DNA from: Dyadobacter chenwenxiniae
GTDB taxonomy: Bacteria > Bacteroidota > Bacteroidia > Cytophagales > Spirosomataceae
NCBI RefSeq assembly: GCF_022869785.1
Contig: NZ_CP094997.1
Coordinates: forward strand, 3,658,001-3,722,000
DNA length: 64,000 nucleotides
Reading direction: 5' to 3'
Part shown: one piece after another, positions 49,105-58,264 of the stretch
Layout: every line of letters starts with the position of its first letter
How positions within the stretch are numbered: position 1 is the stretch's first letter
Notes under the pieces: model-generated
What the model saw: the letters and a program-made list of their open reading frames with translations, nothing else
What the model was told of the DNA's origin: nothing
Databases searched by the model: none
Program-made: the position numbers and the translations under genes

Positions 49105-52100
49105 TCACTCATCATCCATATCATTATCAATGCTTGGCGGGATCAGCTTGTACATCACCGGGGTAACGATACGGGAAAGGATCGTTGAGGAGATCAATCC
49201 TCCGATCAGTACAATGGCAAGTGGTGCGATCTGCGGATTGGGATTCATCGCAATTGGGATCAGACCGCATATAGCTGTTATCGAAGTGAGCACCACGGGC
49301 AGGAACCTGGTTTCTCCGGCAATGCTGATCGCTTCCTCTATGCTTTTACCCTCTGCTCTGAGCTGATTGGTAAAGTCTACGAGCAGCAGCGAGTTTTTAA
49401 CCTGTATACCGGAGAGACCAATGAAACCAATGATTGAAACAAGCGACATCGGGTTTCCGGTCATCAGCAAAAAGACCACCCCACCCAAAACGCCCAGTGG
49501 AATAATTGATAAAACGATGATGATTCCCTTGAAGGTTTTGAATTGTAACAGCAGCACGCCAATAAAAAGGAATGTGCTTAAAATGATCACTGAAAGGAAA
49601 TTCCCGCCCAGCGCATCACCTTCTGATTCGGCCTCACCAGACAATTTGTAATAATAGCCCTTAGGCATTTTCAATTTGTTAAGCTGCGGTACGACATCTT
49701 TCAAAATATCGTTAGCCAGCATGTTATCCTTTGTCAGCGAAGTAACCTTTGCAAATCGCGACTTGTTGAAGTGGTTGATGGCCGTCGGCGAGGTCTCAAA
49801 ACCGATACTCGCAATCTGATCTACCTGTACAGGCATACCCTGGATATTACTTACATAAAGGTTTTTTAATGCGTCCAGATTGGAGAACTTGTCGCGCGGA
49901 ATGGTAATAACTACATTTCTGGCATCTCCCCTGTCATCAATGTAATCTCCGACATTCAGTCCGGCAACCGCCAATCTAATAACCTTGTCAATATCACTGG
50001 TCATCACGCCCAATGTCCTGGCTTTTTCCTTATCGATGCTGATTTTCACATCCGACTTATAGGTATTGAGCTCATTATTGATAAAAAAGGTGCCGGGGTG
50101 TTTGCGCAGGATCTCTTCCACTTTAAAGGTTAGCGCGCGCAGCGTATCCTGATTGTCCCCGAAAACCCGCACCACGATGTTGGCTTCAATCGGGGTACCC
50201 TGATCAAAATCTTTTACTTCTATTTTGGCGTAAGGGAAATCACTGAACTTCCCTCTAAGTCTTTTGATCAGTGCTGTTTTGGCATCCGGACTTGTTTCTT
50301 CCTCGAGCTGCACAAAAATCTGTGCAAAATCCGGTTTGATATCCTGCTGGTGAACATTGTAATAGATCTGCGGATTGCCTTTCCCCACATTAGAGGTATA
50401 GTAAGCGATTTCTCCATGTTTTTTCAGCTCCGTTTCCACCAGCCTCGTGGCCCTGTCACTTTCAGGGATGTTGGCTTGCAGGGGCATTTTAATATTGATC
50501 AGAAACATCGGTTTTTCTGAGGTAGGGAAAAGCTTGAACCCTGCCAGCGGGAACAGCAAAAACGCCAGTACGCTCAATACAAGCGAGATGCCTATTGTTA
50601 CCTTCGGCCACTTTAAAGCTACCGGCATGATGCCCCGGTAAGAATAGGTCAGAAAGCCCTGCAATTTCCGCAGAAAATAATTACCCTCTCCGTGCGCATG
50701 GGTTTTCAGGATCTTGCTCCCGATAAAAGGTACCAGCGTCAGCGCTACGATCATTGATGCGAGCACACTGGTAATGATCGCCATCGGAAGACTCCGTATG
50801 AACTCGCCAGCCATATCAGGCAGGAAAGCCAACGGTAAAAATGCAATGACAAGCGTTGCGGTACAGCCCACAACGGCTGCCCCGATCTGCCGGGTGCCTT
50901 TTAAGACCGCATCCTTTCTGGAATGCCCTTCCCTGAGCCACCTTTCGATGTTTTCAACCACTACAATGCTATCGTCAACCAAAAGGCCTAGCGCTACCAC
51001 CAGCCCCACGATACTAAGCTGATTAAGCGAGTAGCCTAAAAGGTTCATCGCGATAAGCCCCAGGGCGAGCGAGAGTGGAATGGAGATCATCACGATCAAT
51101 GAGGGCCTGAAACCCAAAGGCAGCAGCGTAACAATCACAAGCAGGATGGCCAGTCCGAAGTCGAATCCGAGGTGCCCCAGCCGTTTGGAAACCATATCGG
51201 CCTGGTCAAAGTTTTTGACCATTTTAATATTCGCAGGCAGTATTTCGCTGAATTCTTCCAGTACAGGTGTGTACTGTCCTTTAACCTGACTGATGTCGAC
51301 ATCGTTTTTCATTGCGGCCGTGACCAGAATACAGCGCTGACCGTTGATGCGGGTGATGTGGCTAACTGTGCCATCTTTATAGCTCACGCTGGCAACATCT
51401 TTGAGGTATACTATTTTTCCGTTGGCGTTGTAGATGACCGTGTTTGCAACATCTTCCGCATTTTTAAATTTCCCACTGGTTTTCACATTAAAAACCTTGC
51501 TGTCCATATGGATACTTCCTCCCGGAATGTCTGCCGCTTCACTTTGCAAACTACCTGCGACCAGGTTTATCGGTATTTTCAGCTGTGTGAGCTTATCCAG
51601 TTGCAAATCAATACGTATCTCCTGTTCTGGCATTCCTGTGTATTTCACCTCTCGCAGGTTGGTGATCTTTTCCAGTTTGGTTTTCAGAATATCCGCATTG
51701 TCCCTCAATGTTTTTGATGAAGCCGTATTGGATATGAGTGCGACCTGAATGATTTTCACATCGGACGAGGCGATTTTTTCAGTCTTGATCTGATAAATTT
51801 CCTTGGGAAGCTCGCTATTTTTCAAAGCGTTTATTTCCGTGGAAATTTCCTGATACTTGTTATCCACATCAACGCCATACTTGAACTTGATTTGGATGGC
51901 GGCCACTCCGTCTTCGACCGTGGTCAGGATCTTGTCGATGTTTTCCAGACCGTAAATTTTATTTTCGATGGGTTTAACAACCTGTTCTTCCATGTCCTTG
52001 GGGCTGGTGCCAGGGTAAATTACTGTGACCAGATATTGTGGTGGATGGGTCGTGGGGTCTTCTGAGCGTGGCATGGTAAGCAGCGTCAGCACGCCGACAA

Positions 52101-52167
52101 CAGCAACCAGAAGGAAAATAATCAGGGTGAACTGATAATTTTTAACAGCGAAACTGGTAATTTTCAT
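49105..52167 (-). CDS. RND efflux transporter, inner-membrane component
   Basis: 1020 residues with the two-fold RND layout: a first helix (YQFTLIIFLLVAVVGVLTLLTMPR), a large periplasmic domain (~40-330), five to six central helices, a second periplasmic domain (~550-850) and a final helix set. Proton relay residues lie in LVVALGLLVDDSIVVVENIERWL. The class is HAE1/AcrB-like for hydrophobic compounds, although the exact substrate cannot be told. It has adaptor and TolC genes at 52178 and 53239, with spacings of 10 and 17 nt, forming a complete three-part pump operon. A TetR gene is the likely local repressor. Confidence 0.95.
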   Translation of the reverse strand: MKITSFAVKNYQFTLIIFLLVAVVGVLTLLTMPRSEDPTTHPPQYLVTVIYPGTSPKDMEEQVVKPIENKIYGLENIDKILTTVEDGVAAIQIKFKYGVDVDNKYQEISTEINALKNSELPKEIYQIKTEKIASSDVKIIQVALISNTASSKTLRDNADILKTKLEKITNLREVKYTGMPEQEIRIDLQLDKLTQLKIPINLVAGSLQSEAADIPGGSIHMDSKVFNVKTSGKFKNAEDVANTVIYNANGKIVYLKDVASVSYKDGTVSHITRINGQRCILVTAAMKNDVDISQVKGQYTPVLEEFSEILPANIKMVKNFDQADMVSKRLGHLGFDFGLAILLVIVTLLPLGFRPSLIVMISIPLSLALGLIAMNLLGYSLNQLSIVGLVVALGLLVDDSIVVVENIERWLREGHSRKDAVLKGTRQIGAAVVGCTATLVIAFLPLAFLPDMAGEFIRSLPMAIITSVLASMIVALTLVPFIGSKILKTHAHGEGNYFLRKLQGFLTYSYRGIMPVALKWPKVTIGISLVLSVLAFLLFPLAGFKLFPTSEKPMFLINIKMPLQANIPESDRATRLVETELKKHGEIAYYTSNVGKGNPQIYYNVHQQDIKPDFAQIFVQLEEETSPDAKTALIKRLRGKFSDFPYAKIEVKDFDQGTPIEANIVVRVFGDNQDTLRALTFKVEEILRKHPGTFFINNELNTYKSDVKISIDKEKARTLGVMTSDIDKVIRLAVAGLNVGDYIDDRGDARNVVITIPRDKFSNLDALKNLYVSNIQGMPVQVDQIASIGFETSPTAINHFNKSRFAKVTSLTKDNMLANDILKDVVPQLNKLKMPKGYYYKLSGEAESEGDALGGNFLSVIILSTFLFIGVLLLQFKTFKGIIIVLSIIPLGVLGGVVFLLMTGNPMSLVSIIGFIGLSGIQVKNSLLLVDFTNQLRAEGKSIEEAISIAGETRFLPVVLTSITAICGLIPIAMNPNPQIAPLAIVLIGGLISSTILSRIVTPVMYKLIPPSIDNDMDDE

Positions 52168-52177
52168 TGCTTTGAGA

Positions 52178-53221
52178 TTACTGTATTACTTTGATGGTTG
52201 ATTCTTCGTTCAGATAGGCACTATTGGAAATAACCACCTGGTCGCTCGGCTTGAGCCCCTCTTTCAGATACACCGTTTTGTTGTCGAAACTGGCAATGTC
52301 AATTGGCACCTTCTTTACTTTTCCCGGGCCATTTAAAATGAATGCGTATGCCGTGTATCCGTCCGCTTCCACCAACGCATCATAGGGAATGCTCATTACA
52401 TGCTGCGCTTTTCCGGTAGCGATCTGCGCTTTGCCAAACATGCCCACGGCAGGTTTGATGTCTGTTAATTTCAATTTTAATTCCACCTGAAAAGAGGCCG
52501 CGGCCGCATCAGCGGTTTGAGACTTACGAAATACGAAGGCATCAATCGGTTTGTCCGGGTAGCCGTCCAGGATAACCGTTGCTTTTTGTCCAGCGGACAC
52601 AGCGGCCCACTCCTTATCGGTAAGTCCTACCCGCAAAAGAAAGCTTTTGTCCTGTTTGGTCTCGTTGATGACAAGTACCGGGCTACCCGGCGCGATCACC
52701 TCTCCTTCCGAGGCCAGCCGCTTGGCGACAAAACCATCGGACGCGGCGTAAATCCGGGAATACTGCTCGTTGAAGGATACGGTCTCATCCCCTTTTTTGG
52801 CGATATCTAAAAGCGTTTTGGTATTCTGCAACTGTTCTTTGGTGTACACACTGTCGCGGTAAAGGTTCACCGCCCGGTCATAGTCGCGCTGCGCTTTTTC
52901 TACATTCAGATTCGACTGGCTCAACCCCGCTGCAATCTCTGTGGCGTTCAAAACGGCCAATAGCTGCCCTTTTTTGAAAGATTGTCCTTCCTCGACCAGA
53001 ATGCGGCTGATCACCCCTCCTATTTTAAAGCCATACTTTGCTTCATGTTCTGTGCTGACAAGACCTGTTGCATTGATGTTCCCCGAAACGTCAAGTGAGC
53101 TGACCACTGAAACTTTTACAGGAATTGCTTCCCTGTCATCGAAATGAACTTCCTCTTTGGGTGTCTGTTTGCAGGCCAGAAAGGCCGCAGTTCCCAAAAT
53201 CAGTAATGGTATCGTTTTCAT
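52178..53221 (-). CDS. RND efflux periplasmic adaptor (membrane fusion protein)
   Basis: 347 residues with a lipoprotein signal ILGTAAFLAC (cysteine about 17). The lipoyl-like half appears as GLVSTEHEAKYGFKIGGVISRILVEEGQSFKKGQLLAVLN, then the alpha-helical hairpin with NLNVEKAQRDYDRAVNLYRD, and the second lipoyl half RIYAASDGFVAKRLASEGEVIAPGSPVLVI. A beta-barrel and membrane-proximal domain follow. It links the RND pump (49105) and TolC channel (53239). All three genes are one operon in the order tolC, adaptor, pump, on the reverse strand. Confidence 0.94.
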   Translation of the reverse strand: MKTIPLLILGTAAFLACKQTPKEEVHFDDREAIPVKVSVVSSLDVSGNINATGLVSTEHEAKYGFKIGGVISRILVEEGQSFKKGQLLAVLNATEIAAGLSQSNLNVEKAQRDYDRAVNLYRDSVYTKEQLQNTKTLLDIAKKGDETVSFNEQYSRIYAASDGFVAKRLASEGEVIAPGSPVLVINETKQDKSFLLRVGLTDKEWAAVSAGQKATVILDGYPDKPIDAFVFRKSQTADAAAASFQVELKLKLTDIKPAVGMFGKAQIATGKAQHVMSIPYDALVEADGYTAYAFILNGPGKVKKVPIDIASFDNKTVYLKEGLKPSDQVVISNSAYLNEESTIKVIQ

Positions 53222-53238
53222 ATATTCTATTTTTTTGA

Positions 53239-54627
53239 TTATTGAAATGTAAAACTGGCATTGGCGCGCTCGATCGAAGCCTGGGTAATCCAGATGTCGA
53301 ACAGCGCAATATTGGCATCCAGACGGGCATTGATCAGCTGGTTTTGCGCATCGAGCAGTTCAATGTAAATCGCCACACCTTCCCTATATAATTTCAGCTC
53401 GTCGTTGTAGTAGGTTTGGGCTGTTTTAAGCTGTGACTGGGCGGATTGGTACTGGGCTATCGCAGTCTGCATCTGGTTTTGACGGACCTTTAACTCTGTA
53501 AATAGCTGCTTTTCTATGTAATCAGTCTGAGCCGAAATGCTTTTCTGTTCAGCGGCCGCCTTTTTGATTTTATAATTATTTTTTCCAAAAGCAAACAGGT
53601 CCCAGTCCAGCGACACACCCCAGAAATAGTAGCGGCTTTTATTATTGAAATTCCAATCAAATGACTGCGAACCCAGGTCTATAAACGTTCCTACTCTGGG
53701 GATGATGTAGGACTTGGCAAGACCAGTCAGGTTGGTATTGATTCCTTGTGAAATTTTGAGTTTGTAGAGCTCTTCCCTGCCTGCCACATCGCCAGCCAGC
53801 AGCGTACCAAATTCGGGCAGACTGGTAATGGAGTCAACCTGTACACTATCAGTAAGCGGCCGGTTAAGCAGAAAATTGAAATAGTAACGGGCGGATTCTT
53901 TGGTTTTGATGGCTGCCGTCAGCGACGCATTGATCTTGGTTACTTCATTGGCACTGCGGATTACCCCGGTGCGGTTCACCTTCTCATTGTCAAACAGCAC
54001 CTGATTGATCCGCTTGCCCTCCTGTACCAGACCCAGTGAAGATTCGTAGATCTGCACGGCATTAACCGCCTTGGCATACTGGTAGTAAGCGGTTTTAATC
54101 TCTTTAACCAGTTCGCGTTTATAAACGAGTATCTCCGCTTTTTGCAGATCTACCTGCTGGCCTTTGATACGCTTGTTGTAAACCAGTTCGGCATTGATCA
54201 GAGGCAACGTGGTCCGGAATTTTGCATCATAAAAATTGTCGGGGAAAAGCTGAATACTCTGGTTTTGCAAATTTGGAAAGGCGTTGGTGCTGGTCAGCTG
54301 GTTGAGTGTGGAATAAACACCATTTAACAGATCACCGGTCGGGAAATCGATCGTTCGTCCGCCGCTTGCCTTGTTGTAAGTTGCAGAAAATGACACGCTG
54401 GGCAGAAACATGGTTTTGGCTTCTGCCAGGGCCAGCACGTTTCTTTCGAAGAGAAAATTTTGCTGTTTGATGCTCTGGTTTGACCCAAGCCCTTCGGTGA
54501 TGTAATCATGGAGCCTGCCCTGTCCCTGAGATGGGTAGGCCAGCATGGCAAGCATTGGAAACGACAGCGCCGCTTTCCAAACATTAGATTTTTTTAGCAA
54601 ATTATTCACTGTGATAATTTTAAACAC
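53239..54627 (-). CDS. TolC family outer-membrane channel
   Basis: 462 residues if the GTG at 54627 is used. The protein has a signal-like N terminus (NVWKAALSFPMLAMLAYPSQGQG) and TolC repeats: LVKEIKTAYYQYAKAVNAVQIYESSLGLVQEGKRI in the first half and LKLYREGVAIYIELLDAQNQLINARLDANIALFDIWI in the second, with equatorial and beta-barrel parts between. It forms the trimeric exit duct of the pump. The start is uncertain: a second GTG at 54609 would give a shorter product, and an operator-like palindrome at 54620-54634 overlaps the upstream GTG, which favours 54609. No Shine-Dalgarno is seen for either. Confidence 0.9.
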   Translation of the reverse strand: MFKIITVNNLLKKSNVWKAALSFPMLAMLAYPSQGQGRLHDYITEGLGSNQSIKQQNFLFERNVLALAEAKTMFLPSVSFSATYNKASGGRTIDFPTGDLLNGVYSTLNQLTSTNAFPNLQNQSIQLFPDNFYDAKFRTTLPLINAELVYNKRIKGQQVDLQKAEILVYKRELVKEIKTAYYQYAKAVNAVQIYESSLGLVQEGKRINQVLFDNEKVNRTGVIRSANEVTKINASLTAAIKTKESARYYFNFLLNRPLTDSVQVDSITSLPEFGTLLAGDVAGREELYKLKISQGINTNLTGLAKSYIIPRVGTFIDLGSQSFDWNFNNKSRYYFWGVSLDWDLFAFGKNNYKIKKAAAEQKSISAQTDYIEKQLFTELKVRQNQMQTAIAQYQSAQSQLKTAQTYYNDELKLYREGVAIYIELLDAQNQLINARLDANIALFDIWITQASIERANASFTFQ

Positions 54628-54634
54628 TGTTTAA
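54620..54634. promoter_or_regulatory. TetR operator at the tolC start
   Basis: TTAAACACTGTTTAA (complement TTAAACAGTGTTTAA) is a perfect palindrome and matches the sites at 55373-55387 and 55413-55427 with two positions changed. It overlaps the putative tolC start, a position where a bound repressor would block the efflux operon. The regulator is the TetR encoded at 54740-55345. Confidence 0.6.
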
Positions 54635-54739
54635 TTAATATTTAAAAGAATAGGCCAAATCATTCAGAATGAAATCATCCTGTTACAACCGGCCTTACAT
54701 CAACGCGTACTCTTTCTGAAAAAAATTTTAAGTCCTGAT

Positions 54740-55345
54740 CTATTTTGATTCTATCAAGGCAATAAAGGTTTCATATCCGTGCAGCATCAGCTCTTCACTT
54801 GATTTTTCAAAGAACCCCGACATCCGGTCTTTGCAGTACAGTGAACAAATACCATGTACCAAAGACAGTGTCATCAGTGTGAAATACTTGTTATTGAGCC
54901 CCTGGAACCTTCCCTGATCCTGGCACTGCTGGATCACGCCCGACAAGTGCTCAATCGCTTCCTGCGCAATCTGAAACCCCTCCCCTTCTGATTTACCCGT
55001 ATCACTGACCAGAAACATCAGATTGTAATAATCGGTGTGTTTTTGTGCAAAGCGGATGAATACCAAACCAAGCGCTTTATAGCGTTCATAGGGATCCTGG
55101 ATGCTATCCAAAGCTTTCATCTGGCTTAAAAACAACCGGAACCCTTCTTTATGAAGCTCATGAAAAATCTTACTCTTATCTTTAAAATAGAAATAGATGG
55201 AACCCGGACTATAATTGATCTCACTGGCAATGTTGCGGATACTGGTCTGTTCGTAGCCCTTTTCAAGAAAAATCTTACGCGCACTGTCCAAAATCTTCTT
55301 GTGCATTTCTATCTTTTCCTGCTCTTTCCTCTTCGATATAGACAT
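54740..55345 (-). CDS. TetR-family regulator of the efflux operon
   Basis: 201 residues. The HTH domain reads EQEKIEMHKKILDSARKIFLEKGYEQTSIRNIASEINYSPGSIYFYFKDKSKIFHELHKEGF. The C-terminal half has SIQDPYERYKALGLVFIRFAQKHTDYYNLMFLV, the usual ligand domain with ~200-residue length. The gene sits 110 nt upstream of the tolC start on the same strand, and three copies of the same palindrome flank it: two upstream (55373, 55413) and one at tolC. It therefore very likely represses both itself and the pump. Its inducing ligand is unknown. Its sequence resembles the 46344 TetR, with 107-201 equally spaced. Confidence 0.93.
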   Translation of the reverse strand: MSISKRKEQEKIEMHKKILDSARKIFLEKGYEQTSIRNIASEINYSPGSIYFYFKDKSKIFHELHKEGFRLFLSQMKALDSIQDPYERYKALGLVFIRFAQKHTDYYNLMFLVSDTGKSEGEGFQIAQEAIEHLSGVIQQCQDQGRFQGLNNKYFTLMTLSLVHGICSLYCKDRMSGFFEKSSEELMLHGYETFIALIESK

Positions 55346-55372
55346 GTCAAACTCATTTGATATGCAAATCTA

Positions 55373-55441
55373 TTAAACAGTGTTCAATAAAAAAACTTTT
55401 CTGTGAAATTCTTTGAACAGTGTTCAAAGAATTTCACAGAA
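55373..55441. promoter_or_regulatory. Two TetR operators, one inside a 43-bp perfect palindrome
   Basis: TTAAACAGTGTTCAA lies at 55373-55387 and TTGAACAGTGTTCAA at 55413-55427. The second is the centre of a 43-bp perfect palindrome (55399-55441: TTCTGTGAAATTC-TTTGAACA-G and its complement). These sites are 28-102 nt upstream of the TetR start at 55345. A strong palindrome of this length could also form a cruciform or hairpin. Confidence 0.75.
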
Positions 55442-55444
55442 CTA

Positions 55445-55790
55445 GGGATTCTATGGCCCTCTTGTCATCAATTGTAAACCCGCCCCAATGCTAATAATGT
55501 GCCATCAGTACCAAGTTGCGGTTGATGCCTCCGATATGATTGGCACCCACTTATTGCTTGTGCCAGTATGCAGGAGGCCGATTATGTGACCAAAGGCATG
55601 CGCCAATACCCGTTTTTTCTGGGTGGGCGTATAAAGTCAGCATTGGTGTTTGTTGTCAGGTTTTCGCCACCAACGCCCTCTATCGTGGGCTTTGGTGGGC
55701 GCACAGCCAAGTAATTTCATCATTGACTTTTTTAGAAAAAGCCATCGTGGGATATAGTCCGCCCTATACTTTGCACGCAGCACGCAGCAG
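55445..55790 (-). pseudogene. Possible zincin metalloprotease remnant
   Basis: On the reverse strand a stretch reads LAHAFGHIIGLLHTGTSNKW, like the HExxHxxGxxH helix of zincin proteases with E changed to A, then in another frame GGINRNLVLM and later HWGGFTIDDKRAIESL, resembling the C-terminal tail of M10/M57-type enzymes (xxxDxxAIxxLY). Stops interrupt both frames. The N-terminal part is not recognisable. The assignment is a guess from scattered short matches. Confidence 0.25.
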
Positions 55791-55925
55791 ACTGCACATT
55801 CATATGTAGCCAAACCATCCGTTTCCCTTACTAAAATTCATAAAATACTTCGTTAACAGAGCTACGATCGTTTTTTCGAATAACTCTTATGAATGATGCT
55901 CGACAGCTCAGGACTAACCCGACCA

Positions 55926-56609
55926 TTAAAGATATGGACGCGCCATTTCGTCTGCATGTGCAAGGTTAGCCGCGCGCTTACTTATGTCGGCATCGGCCAA
56001 GGCAGATTTTAACGCATCTTTATCCAGGTCCCGGCAATATGCGGGCTCACCCGGTTGCTGCCTCCACGACTTAGACAGTAAGCCTGCATCGATGGCATCG
56101 AAGCCAATCTGATCGATGAGATCCATAACCACCTGCTTTTCCTGCTCATCATTACCGGCAACAGATATCGCAATCCGGTCCGCGCTTCCGGCCACAACAG
56201 CCTTTGAAGCTAAGCTTGGGGCAACGATATTATTAAAAGCCTTGATTACTGGGTGCCCTATCACTTTTGCCACCCATTCACTATCCGTTAATCCGCTTTC
56301 GATATCAGTGTTTCGGCCATCGCGCGAGGGATAATAGTTGCCCGCGTCGACAATAATGGCCCTTGACGCTGCAAGAATGGATATTGGAAGATCGGGGATT
56401 GCCTTCTCAGGAATAGCAATAATAACAAGATCTTCGGCGCCCGCAGCTTGTTCCGTAGTTGCCGGAATTGCGCCGGTTTTTGCGGCAAGCTCGCTTATCG
56501 AGCCAGGTCCGCGAGAGTTGGCAATCATAACCTGGTGCCCAAGATTTGTGAGGTATCCGGCAAGGGCGCTACCAATATTGCCCGATCCAATAATTCCTAT
56601 ATTCATCAT
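55926..56609 (-). CDS. NADPH-dependent F420 reductase-like protein
   Basis: 227 residues. The start MNIGIIGSGNIGSALAGYLTNLGHQVMIANSRGPGSI is the Rossmann motif of NADP-binding F420-reductase/IlvC-like proteins (COG2085). LVIIAIPEKAIPDLPI, VDAGNYYPSRDG and VIKAFNNIVAPSLAS follow in the family order. F420 is not expected in Bacteroidota, so it probably reduces another cofactor or carbonyl; the family name reflects homology only. Either of two adjacent ATG codons (56609 or 56606) may be used. A neighbouring gene on the same strand (56715) is of unknown relation. It is intact over its length. Confidence 0.87.
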   Translation of the reverse strand: MMNIGIIGSGNIGSALAGYLTNLGHQVMIANSRGPGSISELAAKTGAIPATTEQAAGAEDLVIIAIPEKAIPDLPISILAASRAIIVDAGNYYPSRDGRNTDIESGLTDSEWVAKVIGHPVIKAFNNIVAPSLASKAVVAGSADRIAISVAGNDEQEKQVVMDLIDQIGFDAIDAGLLSKSWRQQPGEPAYCRDLDKDALKSALADADISKRAANLAHADEMARPYL

Positions 56610-56714
56610 GATCTGTTTTAATTAGTTTATTGATTTACTTAATTTAAAATCTTCTGTGTACAGCTGATTAGTTTGATAATCCGTAGCTTGAAATCACGAT
56701 CTGCACAAGTAACC

Positions 56715-56963
56715 TTATATAAAAGATTTGAGCTGGCTTGCGATTTTACTGCTTAAATCACTTAGCCTTTCTTCCGGCCCTGCTATCGGTTTGTTATAAT
56801 TTTTCTCGCCACCACTACAATCGCCTCCATCAATGGTCTGATCTTTATTGAATAAGCACTTATCCCAAAACCAATTCTGATAAGGCAAGCCCAACTGATC
56901 ACGAAGTGTTAAACCATCGTAAACCTTATCGGTATCAATCTTTTTTATTTCTCTTTCGATCAA
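56715..56963 (-). CDS. Small hypothetical protein (uncertain)
   Basis: 82 residues from a TTG start at 56963; no ATG fits. The content (REIKKIDTDKVYDGLTLRDQL, LPYQNWFWDKCLF, IDGGDCSGGEKNYNKPIAGPEERLSDLSSK) is not repetitive and has cysteines and glycine turns typical of a real domain. No family was recognised. It could be a C-terminal fragment of a longer gene, since the upstream frame is open for about 25 more codons with KRWWCIFICL-type residues. It lies 105 nt from the F420-like gene on the same strand. Confidence 0.35.
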   Translation of the reverse strand: MIEREIKKIDTDKVYDGLTLRDQLGLPYQNWFWDKCLFNKDQTIDGGDCSGGEKNYNKPIAGPEERLSDLSSKIASQLKSFI

Positions 56964-57004
56964 GCAAATAAAGATACACCACCATCTCTTTCACTTGGAT
57001 AGCG

Positions 57005-57069
57005 CTTTCCCAAAGGAAAGTGAAATAGGGTTTCGGGCCAACCGAAAACTACTTTCTTTTAGGAAAGTA
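57005..57069. promoter_or_regulatory. Two candidate HxlR operator palindromes
   Basis: CTTTCC-CAAA-GGAAAG lies at 57005-57020 and TACTTTC-TTTTAG-GAAAGTA at 57050-57069. Both are perfect inverted repeats with a related CTTTC/GAAAG core, placed in the 270-nt gap upstream of the monooxygenase gene (57234) whose partner is an HxlR regulator. They are good candidates for its operators. Which one overlaps the promoter is not clear. Confidence 0.5.
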
Positions 57070-57233
57070 CTATCTTTTGGTAACTAAGTTTTGTCTAATT
57101 TTGCTTTATACATTTCCTGTTGAATGGCTGGTCCAAAAGGAACAATAATGAACTGGCAAGACCATTGTTCAGAAAAATTTAAAAAAACGCTGTTTTAGAT
57201 CCGCATTTAGAATAGTCCATTATAATTCTTAAA

Positions 57234-58250
57234 ATGAAAAATAACATAAAATATTCCATACTGGAACTAGCAACGGTATCGCAAGGTACCACTGTAAAAG
57301 AAACTTTAAATAATACATTGGCATTGGCCCAAGTGGCCGAAGAGAACGGGTACGAAAGGTATTGGTTTGCCGAACACCATAATTCAGACACAGTGGCAAG
57401 CTCGGCAACCGCCGTTTTGATCGGTTATGTGGCAGAAAATACCAAACGCATCAGAGTGGGTTCCGGCGGGGTAATGTTGCCCAACCATTCGCCCTTGATT
57501 GTGGCAGAACAGTTTGGAACATTGGCACAGTTGTATCCCAACCGAATCGATCTGGGCTTAGGCAGGGCCACCGGAACTGATACGGCAACTGCACAAGCCA
57601 TCCGGTCGGACTCCTTCAAGGCGGCACATTCTTTCCCTGAGGAGATTAAGAAAATACAGACTTACTTCTCGCCTGCTAACAGATCTTCGAAAGTCAGGGT
57701 CTCCATGGCGGAAGGTACAGATGTTCCGATATACATATTGGGTTCGAGTACCGACAGTGCGCATTTGGCTGCCAAAAAAGGTTTGCCGTATGCTTTTGCC
57801 AGCCACTTTGCTTCTACACATTTGTACAATGCGCTGCGCATTTACGAGCAGGAATTTCAATCCTCGGAATTTCTAAGTGCTCCTTACACCATTGCGGGCA
57901 TCAACATAATTATGGCGGACACCAATGAGGAAGCGGAAAAAATATTCACTTCACTGATCGGGATGTTTTACGGAATGATGACGGGCAATATGCAAACGGT
58001 GCAACCACCATCTGAAATGACAGAAGAATGGAGGCAAATCTTCAATCATCCGAGTGTGCACCAAATGCTGAGATTTTCTTTTGTAGGCGATAAAAAAACC
58101 GTAAAAAAGCAAATTATCGCCTTTTTGGACGACACGAATGTGGATGAACTGATTGCCGTTTCCACCATGTATGCTACCGAAGACCGCATTAAATCGGCCC
58201 AATTGTTTGCCGAAGTGATGAAGGAAATTAACGTAAATTCACGGGCTTGA
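57234..58250 (+). CDS. Luciferase-like flavin-dependent monooxygenase
   Basis: 338 residues. The F420/FMN luciferase-like fold is marked by KYSILELATVSQGTTVKETLNNTLALAQVAEENGYERYWFAEHHNSD, and later RVGSGGVMLPNHSPLIVAEQFGTLAQLYPNRIDLGLGRATGTD. IYILGSSTDSAHLAAKKGLPYAFASHFA follows. The protein uses a reduced flavin to oxidise an unknown substrate and is of the size of LLM class oxidoreductases (YhbW-like). The HxlR gene begins 14 nt after the stop, so both are one operon. Electrophile- or quinone-responsive HxlR pairs are known in other bacteria. Confidence 0.92.
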   Translation: MKNNIKYSILELATVSQGTTVKETLNNTLALAQVAEENGYERYWFAEHHNSDTVASSATAVLIGYVAENTKRIRVGSGGVMLPNHSPLIVAEQFGTLAQLYPNRIDLGLGRATGTDTATAQAIRSDSFKAAHSFPEEIKKIQTYFSPANRSSKVRVSMAEGTDVPIYILGSSTDSAHLAAKKGLPYAFASHFASTHLYNALRIYEQEFQSSEFLSAPYTIAGINIIMADTNEEAEKIFTSLIGMFYGMMTGNMQTVQPPSEMTEEWRQIFNHPSVHQMLRFSFVGDKKTVKKQIIAFLDDTNVDELIAVSTMYATEDRIKSAQLFAEVMKEINVNSRA

Positions 58251-58264
58251 TAAAAGAAAGAACT

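Noticed and set aside
56989..57233. Possible transposon ends made of the CTTTCC/GGAAAG repeats
   Set aside because: The two palindromes are close together in a promoter gap and do not flank a transposase; a regulator site is simpler.
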